Assembly (NCBI GenBank): GCA_947624375.1
Contig: CANQKD010000011.1
Location: forward strand, 1-64,000
Direction of reading: 5' to 3'
Length of the DNA stretch: 64,000 nt
Source of the DNA: an uncultured Clostridia bacterium
GTDB taxonomy: Bacteria > Bacillota > Clostridia > Oscillospirales > Ruminococcaceae
Part shown: positions 51,711 through 59,793 of the stretch, in pieces
Layout of the letters: each line of letters starts with the position of its first letter
Position numbering within the stretch: the stretch's first letter is position 1
Translations under genes and position numbers: made by a program
Notes under the pieces: generated by a model
What the model saw: only the letters and a program-made list of their open reading frames with translations
The model's database searches: none
Told to the model about the DNA's origin: nothing

Positions 51711-52595
51711 TTAATTGCGCCTGTCGATGAGCATTTCGGTAAGAGAGGTCAGAAATTCGCTGTTTTCAAACTGTGACAAGATCTTAGCCGCCTGCTCTGA
51801 AAGTTCTCTGCAAAGCTTTTCGGCTTTTTCTACCCCCAGAAGCGTTACAAAGGTAGATTTATTCTGCTCTTTATCGCTGCCTATCGGCTTGCCGAGTTCT
51901 TCAAAAGTACCCGTGACATCTAAAATATCGTCACGTATCTGAAATGCAAGACCGAGTTTATCGGCATATTCTTTTGCAAGGGAAATAGTTTTGTCGTCTG
52001 CGTTTGCCAGAATACAGCCCATTTCGCACGCCGCCGAGATAAGCGCGCCTGTTTTCTTTTTCTGAAGCTCATAGAGCGTTTCTTCGGGTATCTGCGTATT
52101 CTCGGAAAGCATATCTATGACCTGACCGCCTATCATGCCTTCAATGCCTATAGCGTGGCTGAGAGCATAGGTGAGCTTTGCCGCTGTTTCATACGAAATA
52201 ACGCCGTTTTTTGCGCTTTGCGATATTATTTCAAACGGCAGCACGCTGAGGGCATCGCCTGCAAGGAGCGCAATGGCTTCGGGGTATGCTTTATGGCAGG
52301 AAAGCCTGCCGCGGCGGTAGTCGTCGTTATCCATACACGGCAGGTCGTCATGTATCAGCGAAAATGTATGCACAAGCTCTATAGTACAGAAAATATCGAG
52401 AAGATTGCCGCTTTCTTTGCCGCCGCACAGCTCGTAGAATTTCATCATCAGCACGGGGCGAAGCCTTTTACCGCCGCCTGAGAGCGAATACACAGCCGCT
52501 TGTGAGACCTCGCCGGTAAGGGCGTTATCGCTCGGCACCAAGGCACACAGTCTGTCATTTATTTTGCGGCAGATAGTTTCAAGTTCAGTCTTCAT
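51711..52595 (-). CDS. ispA: Polyprenyl (farnesyl/geranyl) diphosphate synthase
   Basis: About 294 residues. First aspartate-rich motif HDDLPCMDNDDYRRG (about 79-93) and second motif QIRDDILDVTG (about 220) mark the trans-prenyl chain elongating family. GGGKRLRPVLMM near residue 32 binds IPP. The ATG at 52595 is chosen because AAGCGGTG precedes it; a GTG three codons upstream is less well placed. It overlaps xseB slightly, in the xseA-xseB-ispA-dxs order usual for Firmicutes. Confidence 0.94.
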   Translation of the reverse strand: MKTELETICRKINDRLCALVPSDNALTGEVSQAAVYSLSGGGKRLRPVLMMKFYELCGGKESGNLLDIFCTIELVHTFSLIHDDLPCMDNDDYRRGRLSCHKAYPEAIALLAGDALSVLPFEIISQSAKNGVISYETAAKLTYALSHAIGIEGMIGGQVIDMLSENTQIPEETLYELQKKKTGALISAACEMGCILANADDKTISLAKEYADKLGLAFQIRDDILDVTGTFEELGKPIGSDKEQNKSTFVTLLGVEKAEKLCRELSEQAAKILSQFENSEFLTSLTEMLIDRRN

Positions 52596-52812
52596 ATGCC
52601 GCACCGCTTACGTTTTGTTCTGCGCCGTCCTCGCCGAGGACAGTTATCTGCATTTTGGCGTTATCGAGCTTTTTCTTGCACATTGCCGAAAGCTCCACGC
52701 CCTCTTTATAAAGCTGTATTGCCTCATCAAGCGAGGGTTTGCCGCTTTCAAGCGCGGCGTTTATTTGTTCAAGGCGTTTGAGTGCCTCTTCAACTGTCAT
52801 ATCAGTGTTCAT
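52585..52812 (-). CDS. xseB: Exodeoxyribonuclease VII small subunit
   Basis: 75 residues, helical, with the family pattern MTVEEALKRLEQINAALESGKPSLDEAIQLYKEGVEL. It is the small partner of XseA. It starts 15 bp after the xseA stop and overlaps ispA. Confidence 0.93.
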   Translation of the reverse strand: MNTDMTVEEALKRLEQINAALESGKPSLDEAIQLYKEGVELSAMCKKKLDNAKMQITVLGEDGAEQNVSGAAYED

Positions 52813-52827
52813 ATTTTTACAGCCCCT

Positions 52828-54030
52828 TTACTGTTCTTTGTTTACTGTAAGTATTTTTGCCGTCATTTCAAGTTCTGAAGTTTTTATATTTACGTTATCG
52901 CCGACGTTCGCTGTATCTGCTGTTATGGTCTTGCCGTTTTCATCTGTAACATGGGCATAACCGCGCTTTAACACTGCAAGAGGGTCAAGGGCGCAAAGGC
53001 GCGAATACTCTCTTTCAAGGGTATGAAAACGAGAAGCGGCTGCCGAGTTTACAGCGATATTCATACGCTTATCAATCTGCGAAAGACGGGTCTCATATTT
53101 TTCTATAGTACCAAAAGGAGAAACTGACAACATTCTGCCGCTGAGCCTTTCAAAGCGGCTGTAGTACACATCAAGCATGGCTTTCATGGCGGTATTTATG
53201 GAATTTTCGTATATCGCCAGAGTTTTGGAAAGATTTTTAGTCTCTGGCACTGCTTTCATTGCCGCTGCGGTGGGCGTTGAGGCTCTGTCGTCTGCGGCAT
53301 AGTCGCAAAGGGTGGTATCTATCTCGTGCCCGACTGCGGAAATTATAGGCGTTTTGCAGTTATACACCGCCATTGTAACGCTTTCGGCGTTGAAGGTTTT
53401 CAGATCCTCGCCCGAGCCGCCGCCGCGCGTTAAAATAAGCACATCACAGCCGCAGTCATCGGCGCGTTTTATGGCATTGCAGATATCCTGCTCGGCATAA
53501 GCGCCCTGCACCGAGGTCGGCGAAATAACTACATTAGCAGACGGGAAACGCCCTTTTATGGTCTTTAAAACGTCATGCACTGCCGCGCCGTCAAGCGATG
53601 TTATAACGCCTATTTTACGGGGGCTTTCGGGCAGAACTTTTTTATTCTCATCGCTGAAAACGCCCATTTGCGAAAGCTTTTTCTTCACTCTTTCAAGGGC
53701 GGCTTTCTGAGCACCCTCACCCAGCGGTGTCATATCGGTACATTTTATCTGCATTTTGCCGTCGCGCTCGTAATATTCAGCGCTGCCCAGTGCAAGTATC
53801 TGCATACCGTTCTCGGGCATGAAACGCAGCCTTTCAACGCAGGAAGAAAACATTATCGCGCTTATTTTTGCATCGCTGTCTTTTATGGTAAAGTACATAT
53901 GACCGCTGCGCGCGTTTATATTGGGGTCGGAAAGTTCGCCTGTTACGGCTATGTTGTTGAGTTTTCTGTCCTGCTTTATATTCGATGCAAGGTATCTGTT
54001 CAGTTGTGATACAGTTAATGTAGATGCCAT
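52828..54030 (-). CDS. xseA: Exodeoxyribonuclease VII large subunit
   Basis: About 400 residues. The OB-fold N-terminal domain (TLTVSQLNRYLASNIKQDRKLNNIAVTGELS, HMYFTIKDSDAKI) is followed by the catalytic core with GVITSLDGAAVHD, ILTRGGGSGEDL, SAVGHEIDTTLCDYAADDRASTPTAAA, and a coiled coil. It degrades single-stranded DNA from either end. The ATG at 54030 has GAGGA 8 bases upstream; it overlaps the end of the TsaD-like gene by 16 bases. Confidence 0.95.
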   Translation of the reverse strand: MASTLTVSQLNRYLASNIKQDRKLNNIAVTGELSDPNINARSGHMYFTIKDSDAKISAIMFSSCVERLRFMPENGMQILALGSAEYYERDGKMQIKCTDMTPLGEGAQKAALERVKKKLSQMGVFSDENKKVLPESPRKIGVITSLDGAAVHDVLKTIKGRFPSANVVISPTSVQGAYAEQDICNAIKRADDCGCDVLILTRGGGSGEDLKTFNAESVTMAVYNCKTPIISAVGHEIDTTLCDYAADDRASTPTAAAMKAVPETKNLSKTLAIYENSINTAMKAMLDVYYSRFERLSGRMLSVSPFGTIEKYETRLSQIDKRMNIAVNSAAASRFHTLEREYSRLCALDPLAVLKRGYAHVTDENGKTITADTANVGDNVNIKTSELEMTAKILTVNKEQ

Positions 54031-54980
54031 TTTACACATCCTCTTTCAGCTGCGGCATAAATTGCAATGCCTGCCGCGTTATCGCACGAAAATTCAGCCG
54101 CCGAGAACGCCGCCGCTGTTTTTTGTGAAATTGCTTTTTGCAGAAGTTTATCAGACATTACGCCGCCTGCATAGACGGTATTCAATCTACCAAAAGTTTG
54201 ATACGCATACTCTGTCATTCCCAGAAGGGCATCTGCGATACTATCAAGGCAAAACATAGCGACATTCTCGCGCGTTTCGCCGCCGTCTATCATTTTAGCG
54301 CACTGGTTTTCTATACCCGAAAGGCAGCAGCAGCCGTCTTTCAAAACTATTTTACATTTATAACGTTTGTCGGCTTGGTTTGCAAGCTCTTCAAGCTGTT
54401 TGCCGCAGGGAAAATCAAGCCCGAGCATAAGCCCTACCCTGTCTATAGCTTGTCCTGCTTTTAAATCGAGCGAGGAGGAAATGGTTTGTACATCAAGAAA
54501 GTTGTTCTCGTCAGGCGTACACAAAAGAACATCTGTAGTTCCGCCGCTGACATGAAACGCTATGAACGGTTGATCTTCATAAAGCCAACCCAGCTTGTCC
54601 GCGGAATAGAGCGCCGCGAGAACATGACCCGTCTGGTGGGTGGTAAAGCAAAGCTGACAGCCCGTTGTGGCTGCTATCGACCTTGCCGCGCCCTCGCCGA
54701 CGAGAAAACACGGCATATACGAGCCTGTGACCCCTCGCGGACGTGAAGAAGCGCACACGGCGCAAATTTCGGGTCTCTCCTGCTCTTCAAAGAGTTTTTC
54801 TAAAAGAGGGGGCAGCTGCTTGGTATGGTGAAACACCGCATCGGACTGTCTGAGCCCCACCTCACCTTTTCTGACGGGGAGGAGCAGCTTTTCCTGACAA
54901 ATTTCGCCCGTTTGCGTATTGAGCAGAGCGCACGAGGTGGTATAGTTGCTGGTATCTATACCGAGGATATATTCAGCCAT
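54015..54980 (-). CDS. TsaD/Kae1-like paralogue
   Basis: 321 residues of the ASKHA/Kae1 fold. YILGIDTSNYTTSCAL at the start, THQTGHVLAAL (HxxxH metal-binding pair, about 110-120), AFHVSGGTTDVLLC and VYAGGVMSDKLLQ near the C-terminus. True TsaD has ETSCDET at the start and HLEGH; here DTSNYTT and HQTGH suggest a paralogue rather than the t6A synthase itself. Such paralogues are common in Clostridia and of unknown role. It sits between nusB and xseA, the place of folD in Bacillus. Confidence 0.8.
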   Translation of the reverse strand: MAEYILGIDTSNYTTSCALLNTQTGEICQEKLLLPVRKGEVGLRQSDAVFHHTKQLPPLLEKLFEEQERPEICAVCASSRPRGVTGSYMPCFLVGEGAARSIAATTGCQLCFTTHQTGHVLAALYSADKLGWLYEDQPFIAFHVSGGTTDVLLCTPDENNFLDVQTISSSLDLKAGQAIDRVGLMLGLDFPCGKQLEELANQADKRYKCKIVLKDGCCCLSGIENQCAKMIDGGETRENVAMFCLDSIADALLGMTEYAYQTFGRLNTVYAGGVMSDKLLQKAISQKTAAAFSAAEFSCDNAAGIAIYAAAERGCVKWHLH

Positions 54981-55386
54981 TTTCTTTCTTTTCCAGATCT
55001 CTTGAAAACGAGCCGAGAACGCCGTTTATAAACGAAACATCGCTGTTATATGCATAGGCGCGCGCCAAAAGCACCGCCTCGCTTATAGCAACGTTCACGG
55101 GCACTCTGTCGTTATAGAGAGATTCATAGATAGCTATACGCAAAATAGCGAGGTCGAGCCGGGGTATTCTTTCTACCGTTCTTTTATCGCTGTACTTAGC
55201 TATCATGCTGTCCAGTTCGTCTTTCTTTTCCAGAACGCCTTTAACAAGCTTTTTTACATCTTTATTCACAGGCAGCCCTGCGAAACTTTCGGCTATCTCA
55301 AATATCTCCTCGATATCACCGCCGACAAAAAATTCCTCAAAGCAGATTATAAAGGCTGTTTCTCTTATTTCATGTCTTGTAGGCAT
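54973..55386 (-). CDS. nusB: Transcription antitermination factor NusB
   Basis: 137 residues, all helical. The C-terminal family motif RIAIYESLYNDRVPVNVAISEAVLLARAYAYNSDVSFINGVLG is clear. It binds boxA RNA with NusE during rRNA transcription. AAGGACGG lies before the ATG. Co-transcribed with asp23 upstream; its stop overlaps the TsaD-like start by 8 bases. Confidence 0.95.
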   Translation of the reverse strand: MPTRHEIRETAFIICFEEFFVGGDIEEIFEIAESFAGLPVNKDVKKLVKGVLEKKDELDSMIAKYSDKRTVERIPRLDLAILRIAIYESLYNDRVPVNVAISEAVLLARAYAYNSDVSFINGVLGSFSRDLEKKENG

Positions 55387-55476
55387 AATTTTACCGTCCT
55401 TATGTATTTTAGCGCATTAACACAAAAGCAGTCTGACCCACCCCCGTAAGGGAGCAGGCTCGACCACGTTTATTAT

Positions 55477-55824
55477 TCAGTCAAAAGCTATATCAGCGAC
55501 CGTTACATTCACCCTTGCCACGGTAAGCCCCGTCATTGACTGCACGGCGGACTTTACCTTTTCCTGCACCTGTTCTGCAACCGTTGTTGCCTTTGCGGTA
55601 TTCTTTACCGTGATGCTTATCGAAAGCTCTACCACGTCATCGACATAGCCTACTTTTACACGGCGGCTCTCGGGCTTCTGGGTTATTATATCTATGACAG
55701 ACTTTGGCTGCGGCTTTATATCCTGCACTGCGTCTATATCCTTGACGGCGTTTACCGCGATCGTGGAAATAACGTCCTCACTTATCATCAGTCTGCCCTT
55801 AACGTCCTTTTCAGTTTTCTCCAT
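55477..55824 (-). CDS. Asp23/Gls24-family envelope stress protein
   Basis: 115 residues of the Asp23/Gls24 (YqhY/AmaP) family: ISEDVISTIAVNAVKDIDAVQDI, then VDDVVELSISITVKNTAKATTVAEQVQEKVKSAVQSMTGLTVARVNVTVADI. The Bacillus orthologue YqhY lies at the same place next to nusB and influences acetyl-CoA carboxylase; here accB and accC are not adjacent. It is the first gene of the housekeeping transcript, led by a sigma-A promoter and a leader hairpin. Confidence 0.92.
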   Translation of the reverse strand: MEKTEKDVKGRLMISEDVISTIAVNAVKDIDAVQDIKPQPKSVIDIITQKPESRRVKVGYVDDVVELSISITVKNTAKATTVAEQVQEKVKSAVQSMTGLTVARVNVTVADIAFD

Positions 55825-55844
55825 GAAAATACCTCCTGCTGTAT

Positions 55845-55886
55845 AGAAGTTGTGCCTTGTGGGCGCTATGCCGCACTGCTACTTCT
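55845..55886 (-). promoter_or_regulatory. Leader hairpin before asp23
   Basis: On the minus strand AGAAGT/ACTTCT with GTGC/GCAC and GGC/GCC pairs inside forms a three-part stem starting at about the transcription start and ending just before the AGGAGG ribosome site. It may protect the 5' end or modulate translation. Confidence 0.5.
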
Positions 55887-55915
55887 ATTATAGCACATAT
55901 TTTCAATAAGTACAA
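55887..55915 (-). promoter_or_regulatory. Sigma-A promoter between spoIIIAH and asp23
   Basis: On the minus strand TTGTAC (55910-55915), a 17-bp spacer and TATAAT (55887-55892) with TGC before it (extended -10). The -35 ends one base from the spoIIIAH stop codon. Confidence 0.82.
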
Positions 55916-56461
55916 CTAGTTTACGTCAAAAATTCTGATATTTTCATTTTTAACGTCAACAACGCCGAGGAGTATGGCTTTTATCTGCGCTGCCTGCTGG
56001 GCTGTAAGACCTTCGGATTTTACCACTATATTCGCGGTTTCTCCGTCAAGATAGACCACGCAGTCTTCATATCCTGCGGCGATTATAAGGTTTTCTACCT
56101 TGCTCTCGGCTTCTATGAGCTTGCTCATTGCGACTGCGTTTTCAGTCGCGACTGTCTGTTCCTCTGCGGTGGAGTCGCCGCCGTTCATGATAAGCGAGAG
56201 GGTCTCTATTGCCTCGTCGCGCGACTGAGTTCTGTCTATCCTTGCCTGAGCGAAATACTCGGCATTATCGGGCGCTGCGCCGTTTACCGACTGTGTATCG
56301 CCGTAGGCTATGCTTGTGCCGCCTGCTATGACCTCGGTAGCTTTAAGCTCTGGGGCGGTCTGCGATGCGACATAGTTGACATACACGGCAAGACCGAGTA
56401 TAAGCGTCATTCCTGCGAGGATTATCTGCTGCTTTCCGATAACAACGTGTGGTTTTTTCAT
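55916..56461 (-). CDS. spoIIIAH: Stage III sporulation protein AH
   Basis: About 181 residues. One N-terminal membrane helix (about 12-29) and an outer domain of the ring-building type (EQTVATENAVAMSKLIEAESKVENLIIAAGYEDCVVYLDGETANIVVKS, broken by a loop after the first helix). In the mother cell it faces SpoIIQ or its substitute in the forespore and forms the feeding-tube channel. The ATG at 56461 (MKKPHVVIG) is preferred on domain start. Last gene of the spoIIIA operon. Confidence 0.92.
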   Translation of the reverse strand: MKKPHVVIGKQQIILAGMTLILGLAVYVNYVASQTAPELKATEVIAGGTSIAYGDTQSVNGAAPDNAEYFAQARIDRTQSRDEAIETLSLIMNGGDSTAEEQTVATENAVAMSKLIEAESKVENLIIAAGYEDCVVYLDGETANIVVKSEGLTAQQAAQIKAILLGVVDVKNENIRIFDVN

Positions 56462-56518
56462 AAGAAACATTCCTTTCAAATTATGTAAAATATTTATATA
56501 TTTCTTTCAAATATTATA

Positions 56519-57055
56519 TCAGCCCGATCGGCGTGCGACGCATATATTAGCTGTTGATATACCCAAGGCTGCGGCTGCGGCGTTTATGAGCTTTTCATCT
56601 ATGGCTGCGCTGCCTGCGCCGTCTGCGACTATAAGCACGCCCGTGACTCTGGGACTGACGACCTTTGAAATAACGGGGCTGCCGTCTTTTATGACTACGG
56701 GTTCGCTGCGGTAGTCGGTACTTTGTTCACCATCGGCGGTATCAGACTTATTCTCATACTTTTGAAGATACACATATTCAGTCGAGCCTTCGACCGATAT
56801 CATGACATCTACCTTGCCTGCCCCCGATATTTTTGAGAGGATATCTTTAAGGCGCGATTCCTGCTGCTGACGGAATACCTCCGCGCTTGCAGTGGTTTCA
56901 GGCTCAGCAGTTTCGTTTGGAGCGCGGGAGCTTCCAAGATCGAGAGATGACAAAAAGATCAGCGCTATGCCTATTAAACCTGCGGCGACGATAACGCCCG
57001 TTTTCAGCTTGCCCGTTTTGGGGTCGCAGAGCTTATTTCTGAGTTTCTTCAGCAC
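56519..57055 (-). CDS. spoIIIAG: Stage III sporulation protein AG
   Basis: 178 residues. N-terminal membrane helix (about 18-37), then the ring-forming domain with LKDILSKISGAGKVDVMISVEGSTEYVY and the C-terminal GVLIVADGAGSAAIDEKLINAAAAALGI segment typical of SpoIIIAG. It forms a large ring in the outer forespore membrane. Its start overlaps the spoIIIAF stop by 23 bases. Confidence 0.93.
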   Translation of the reverse strand: MLKKLRNKLCDPKTGKLKTGVIVAAGLIGIALIFLSSLDLGSSRAPNETAEPETTASAEVFRQQQESRLKDILSKISGAGKVDVMISVEGSTEYVYLQKYENKSDTADGEQSTDYRSEPVVIKDGSPVISKVVSPRVTGVLIVADGAGSAAIDEKLINAAAAALGISTANICVARRSG

Positions 57056-57530
57056 TTTTATCCTCCCAACTTACATTTACCTCTCCCTGCAAGAGCTCAT
57101 CTGTAACTATGCGCTTTATGTCATCATAAAACTCAATATCTTCTTTGTCTATAACGACGTTTGTGCGCATAAGCTGCACCTGCCCGTCTTGCGTTACAGT
57201 TAATTCTATGCTGACAGACTGTGGTTTTATTCCGGCTGAAACAAGTTTTGCAAAGATATATTGCGAAAGGTTATCTTCAGCGGTTTGTATAACGTTTTGC
57301 GCCATAGCCTGCTGGGAGAGGTTTTGCTCTTTTATGGTGTCCATTTCTTCGATATACTGCGAGATAAACGAGTCAAAGTCGGTCTGCATGAAAGGACCCG
57401 AGATGACGACTATCAGAATAAGCACGATTATTGTGCGTATCTGCGTGCGGTATTTTGAACTTACGGTAATATCGGCAAGAGATGCCGCTATGCCGACGGC
57501 GCACCCTGCCAGTATTGCGGCTTTCAGCAT
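57033..57530 (-). CDS. spoIIIAF: Stage III sporulation protein AF
   Basis: 165 residues with two N-terminal membrane helices (about 2-20 and 30-50) and a C-terminal domain of the ring-building motif family (AKLVSAGIKPQSVSIELTVTQDGQVQL). AAGGAG precedes the ATG. Identified by fold pattern and operon position. Confidence 0.9.
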   Translation of the reverse strand: MLKAAILAGCAVGIAASLADITVSSKYRTQIRTIIVLILIVVISGPFMQTDFDSFISQYIEEMDTIKEQNLSQQAMAQNVIQTAEDNLSQYIFAKLVSAGIKPQSVSIELTVTQDGQVQLMRTNVVIDKEDIEFYDDIKRIVTDELLQGEVNVSWEDKSAEETQK

Positions 57531-57554
57531 TTTTTCACGCTCCTTTTACACCGG

Positions 57555-58688
57555 TCATACTGCGTTTATGCACATGAGCATCATTATGGCGGTGGCGATT
57601 ATGAATACAAGGCTCATAAGTATTGCAATGGTGAGGATAATTGAAAAGACATCTGCCGCGCCCGAAAGCAGCCTTGCAACGTTTTTCTGACCTAAGATAT
57701 CTGCAATTGCGGCTGATATTTTTACCGAGGCGCTCAGAAGCAGCACTGCGGCTATGGGTCTTATAACGGTGAAAAAGACTGCCATAACGCCAAAGCTGCC
57801 TGCCGCGGAACGTATGAGCGCAACACTGCCGCTTACGGTGGTATATGCATCTGCTACTGCGCTGCCTATTACGGGCACGAAGCTGGAGGCTGTGAATTTT
57901 GCGGCTCTGACTGCCACGCTGTCGGCGGCGCAGGCTATTATGCTCTTTATTGAAAGCACGCCGACAAAAGCTGTGGCAGCCACACCGAGCGACCACTGGA
58001 CGGCTTTTTTCATCATTGAAGATATGCTTGAAGAATACAAAGGGCATATGCTCTCGGCGACAGAAACAGCGAGAATAACGCTGCAAAGTGGCACTATAAG
58101 CCTTTCGGAGACTATGTTTATGACTTCGCACAGCGCCATAAGCGAGATATAGTAGCCCGAAGCCGCTGTGGCATAACCGCCGCCGGTGAGCAGGCTGACA
58201 AACACGGGTATATAGGCTATCATAAAGGCGTTGAGTTCGCCGAGCATTATACACACGACCGACAAAGCGGTGTTTATCTGCTCGTAAAGCACGCCCGCCG
58301 CCGCAAGAGTACCCACTATGCCCAGCACGCCGCTAAGTTCGCCCGAGGCATCAGAAAACGACGAAAACATGGTACATATTAGTATGATGCCAAGCAGTCT
58401 GCCCAAAAGAGCTAAAGGGAGCGACACCTGCCCCGAGATGCTTTTTGCTATGTACTTTACTACACCGCCGAAGGTGAGCTTGTCCGCTGTGGAAGAACCT
58501 ATATCATCAAAGCCGCTCTGCTCTAGGGCATCTCTGGCTTCATCGCTGAGGGTGTTTTCGGCAGAGCCCAGCTGATCGGAAATATCTTCGGCATAGTCTG
58601 CAAAGGCGGTCAGCGGCGGCACAAATACGGCAAATACAAACGCGGTGAGAAGCAATATAAAAAAGCGCAAATATACTGATAATTTCAT
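57555..58688 (-). CDS. spoIIIAE: Stage III sporulation protein AE
   Basis: 377 residues. A cleavable-looking signal sequence, an outside acidic region (EDISDQLGSAENTLSDEARDALEQSG), then about seven membrane helices. It includes the family segment SVVCIMLGELNAFMIAYIPVFVSLL and a conserved FTASSFVPVIGSAVADAYTTVSGS loop. It is the membrane channel-like part of the SpoIIIA apparatus. Confidence 0.93.
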   Translation of the reverse strand: MKLSVYLRFFILLLTAFVFAVFVPPLTAFADYAEDISDQLGSAENTLSDEARDALEQSGFDDIGSSTADKLTFGGVVKYIAKSISGQVSLPLALLGRLLGIILICTMFSSFSDASGELSGVLGIVGTLAAAGVLYEQINTALSVVCIMLGELNAFMIAYIPVFVSLLTGGGYATAASGYYISLMALCEVINIVSERLIVPLCSVILAVSVAESICPLYSSSISSMMKKAVQWSLGVAATAFVGVLSIKSIIACAADSVAVRAAKFTASSFVPVIGSAVADAYTTVSGSVALIRSAAGSFGVMAVFFTVIRPIAAVLLLSASVKISAAIADILGQKNVARLLSGAADVFSIILTIAILMSLVFIIATAIMMLMCINAV

Positions 58689-58707
58689 TTACTTTTATCT
58701 TCCAAAT

Positions 58708-59097
58708 CTAACTGTTTATAAGAGCTGTTACGAGCTCCATTACCGCGGTATAGAGCGGCAGTGAGATGACCAGCAGCGACACCCTTGCGACTATCTCTAT
58801 CTGCGAGGCGAGGGCGCTTTCACCGCAGTCGCGGCAGCAATCGGCGGAAAGCTGAGCTACTATGCATATGCCGACCGCGCGCAGAAGGATAGATACATAC
58901 TCGCTGTTTATATCAGCTGTTTCAAAAAGCTCTCTCAGCCTGTCTGCAACGCTGCTGAAGTAGTCCATATATCCTGCGGCTGAAATAATTATCACCGAGA
59001 GAGAAAGGAGCACTCTCATATCGGGGTCTTGCCTGCCGATGAGCTTTGCTATAACGCAGGCGCAGAGTATCAGGCCGCAGATGCTGAAAATGCTCAT
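58708..59097 (-). CDS. spoIIIAD: Stage III sporulation protein AD
   Basis: 129 residues with about four membrane helices, related to SpoIIIAC. Family residues LSLSVIIISAAGYMDYF and LRAVGICIVAQLSADCCRDCGESALASQIE are present. It overlaps spoIIIAC by one base (TGATG). Confidence 0.92.
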   Translation of the reverse strand: MSIFSICGLILCACVIAKLIGRQDPDMRVLLSLSVIIISAAGYMDYFSSVADRLRELFETADINSEYVSILLRAVGICIVAQLSADCCRDCGESALASQIEIVARVSLLVISLPLYTAVMELVTALINS

Positions 59098-59294
59098 CAG
59101 TATATACCGAAAATGCTCTTTATGCTCTCGAACAAGCCGCCTATCTCGGTGATTATCATAAAAAGCACCACTATCAGACCTGCCAGCGTTGTCATAAGCG
59201 CTTGTTCGTCGCGCTCGGCACGTTTTAAAAGCTGATTCAGCACCGCGACTATTATGCCTATTGCGGCTATTCTGAAAATAAGATCTATGTCCAT
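59097..59294 (-). CDS. spoIIIAC: Stage III sporulation protein AC
   Basis: 65 residues, two membrane helices: DLIFRIAAIGIIVAVLNQLLKRAERDEQALMTTLAGLIVVLFMI (broken at the Lys-Arg turn). This is the full length for the family and the second half is homologous to part of SpoIIIAD. Confidence 0.92.
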   Translation of the reverse strand: MDIDLIFRIAAIGIIVAVLNQLLKRAERDEQALMTTLAGLIVVLFMIITEIGGLFESIKSIFGIY

Positions 59295-59310
59295 TACACT
59301 GATGACCTTT

Positions 59311-59793
59311 CTAGATTATTAGCAGCGAGACAAATATGCCGCCGAGAAAGCCTAAAGTATCATAAAGACGGCACTTTTTGCCGCACTCTTCCTCGCAGGC
59401 GGCTATGGCAGAGGAAAGCCTTGCTTTGGCAAACTCTATCATAGAAAGCTGGGTGGCAAGGTCGGTGCAGCCAAGCTGCGAGAAAACATCGCAGACTATA
59501 GCACGTTCTTCGGCGTTTATACACAAGGCTTCAAAGCTTTCGCTGGTCCGGAGAGAGTGCGGCAGATCGAGCGGGTCAAGCTCTGCGAAAAATGAGAGTT
59601 TGCCGCCGCGCGAGAGCATGGAAATTATCTCGCTTGTGGTGGCGCTGCCATACTGCAAGGCTATGGAGATATCGCAAAAAGCCTTTTGCAAAAGTTTCAG
59701 CTGCCGCAGCCTTTCACGCAATTCGTTTGACTTACGCGTACCCAGTATGCCGCCGCACATTACCACTGCCGCCGTACCGAGCAGCTTAATCAT
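59311..59793 (-). CDS. spoIIIAB: Stage III sporulation protein AB
   Basis: 160 residues. N- and C-terminal membrane helices flank a helical cytoplasmic region beginning RKSNELRERLRQLKLLQKAFCDISIALQYGSATTSEIIS. It resembles type II secretion GspF and partners with the SpoIIIAA ATPase. It overlaps spoIIIAA by 8 bases. Confidence 0.92.
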   Translation of the reverse strand: MIKLLGTAAVVMCGGILGTRKSNELRERLRQLKLLQKAFCDISIALQYGSATTSEIISMLSRGGKLSFFAELDPLDLPHSLRTSESFEALCINAEERAIVCDVFSQLGCTDLATQLSMIEFAKARLSSAIAACEEECGKKCRLYDTLGFLGGIFVSLLII

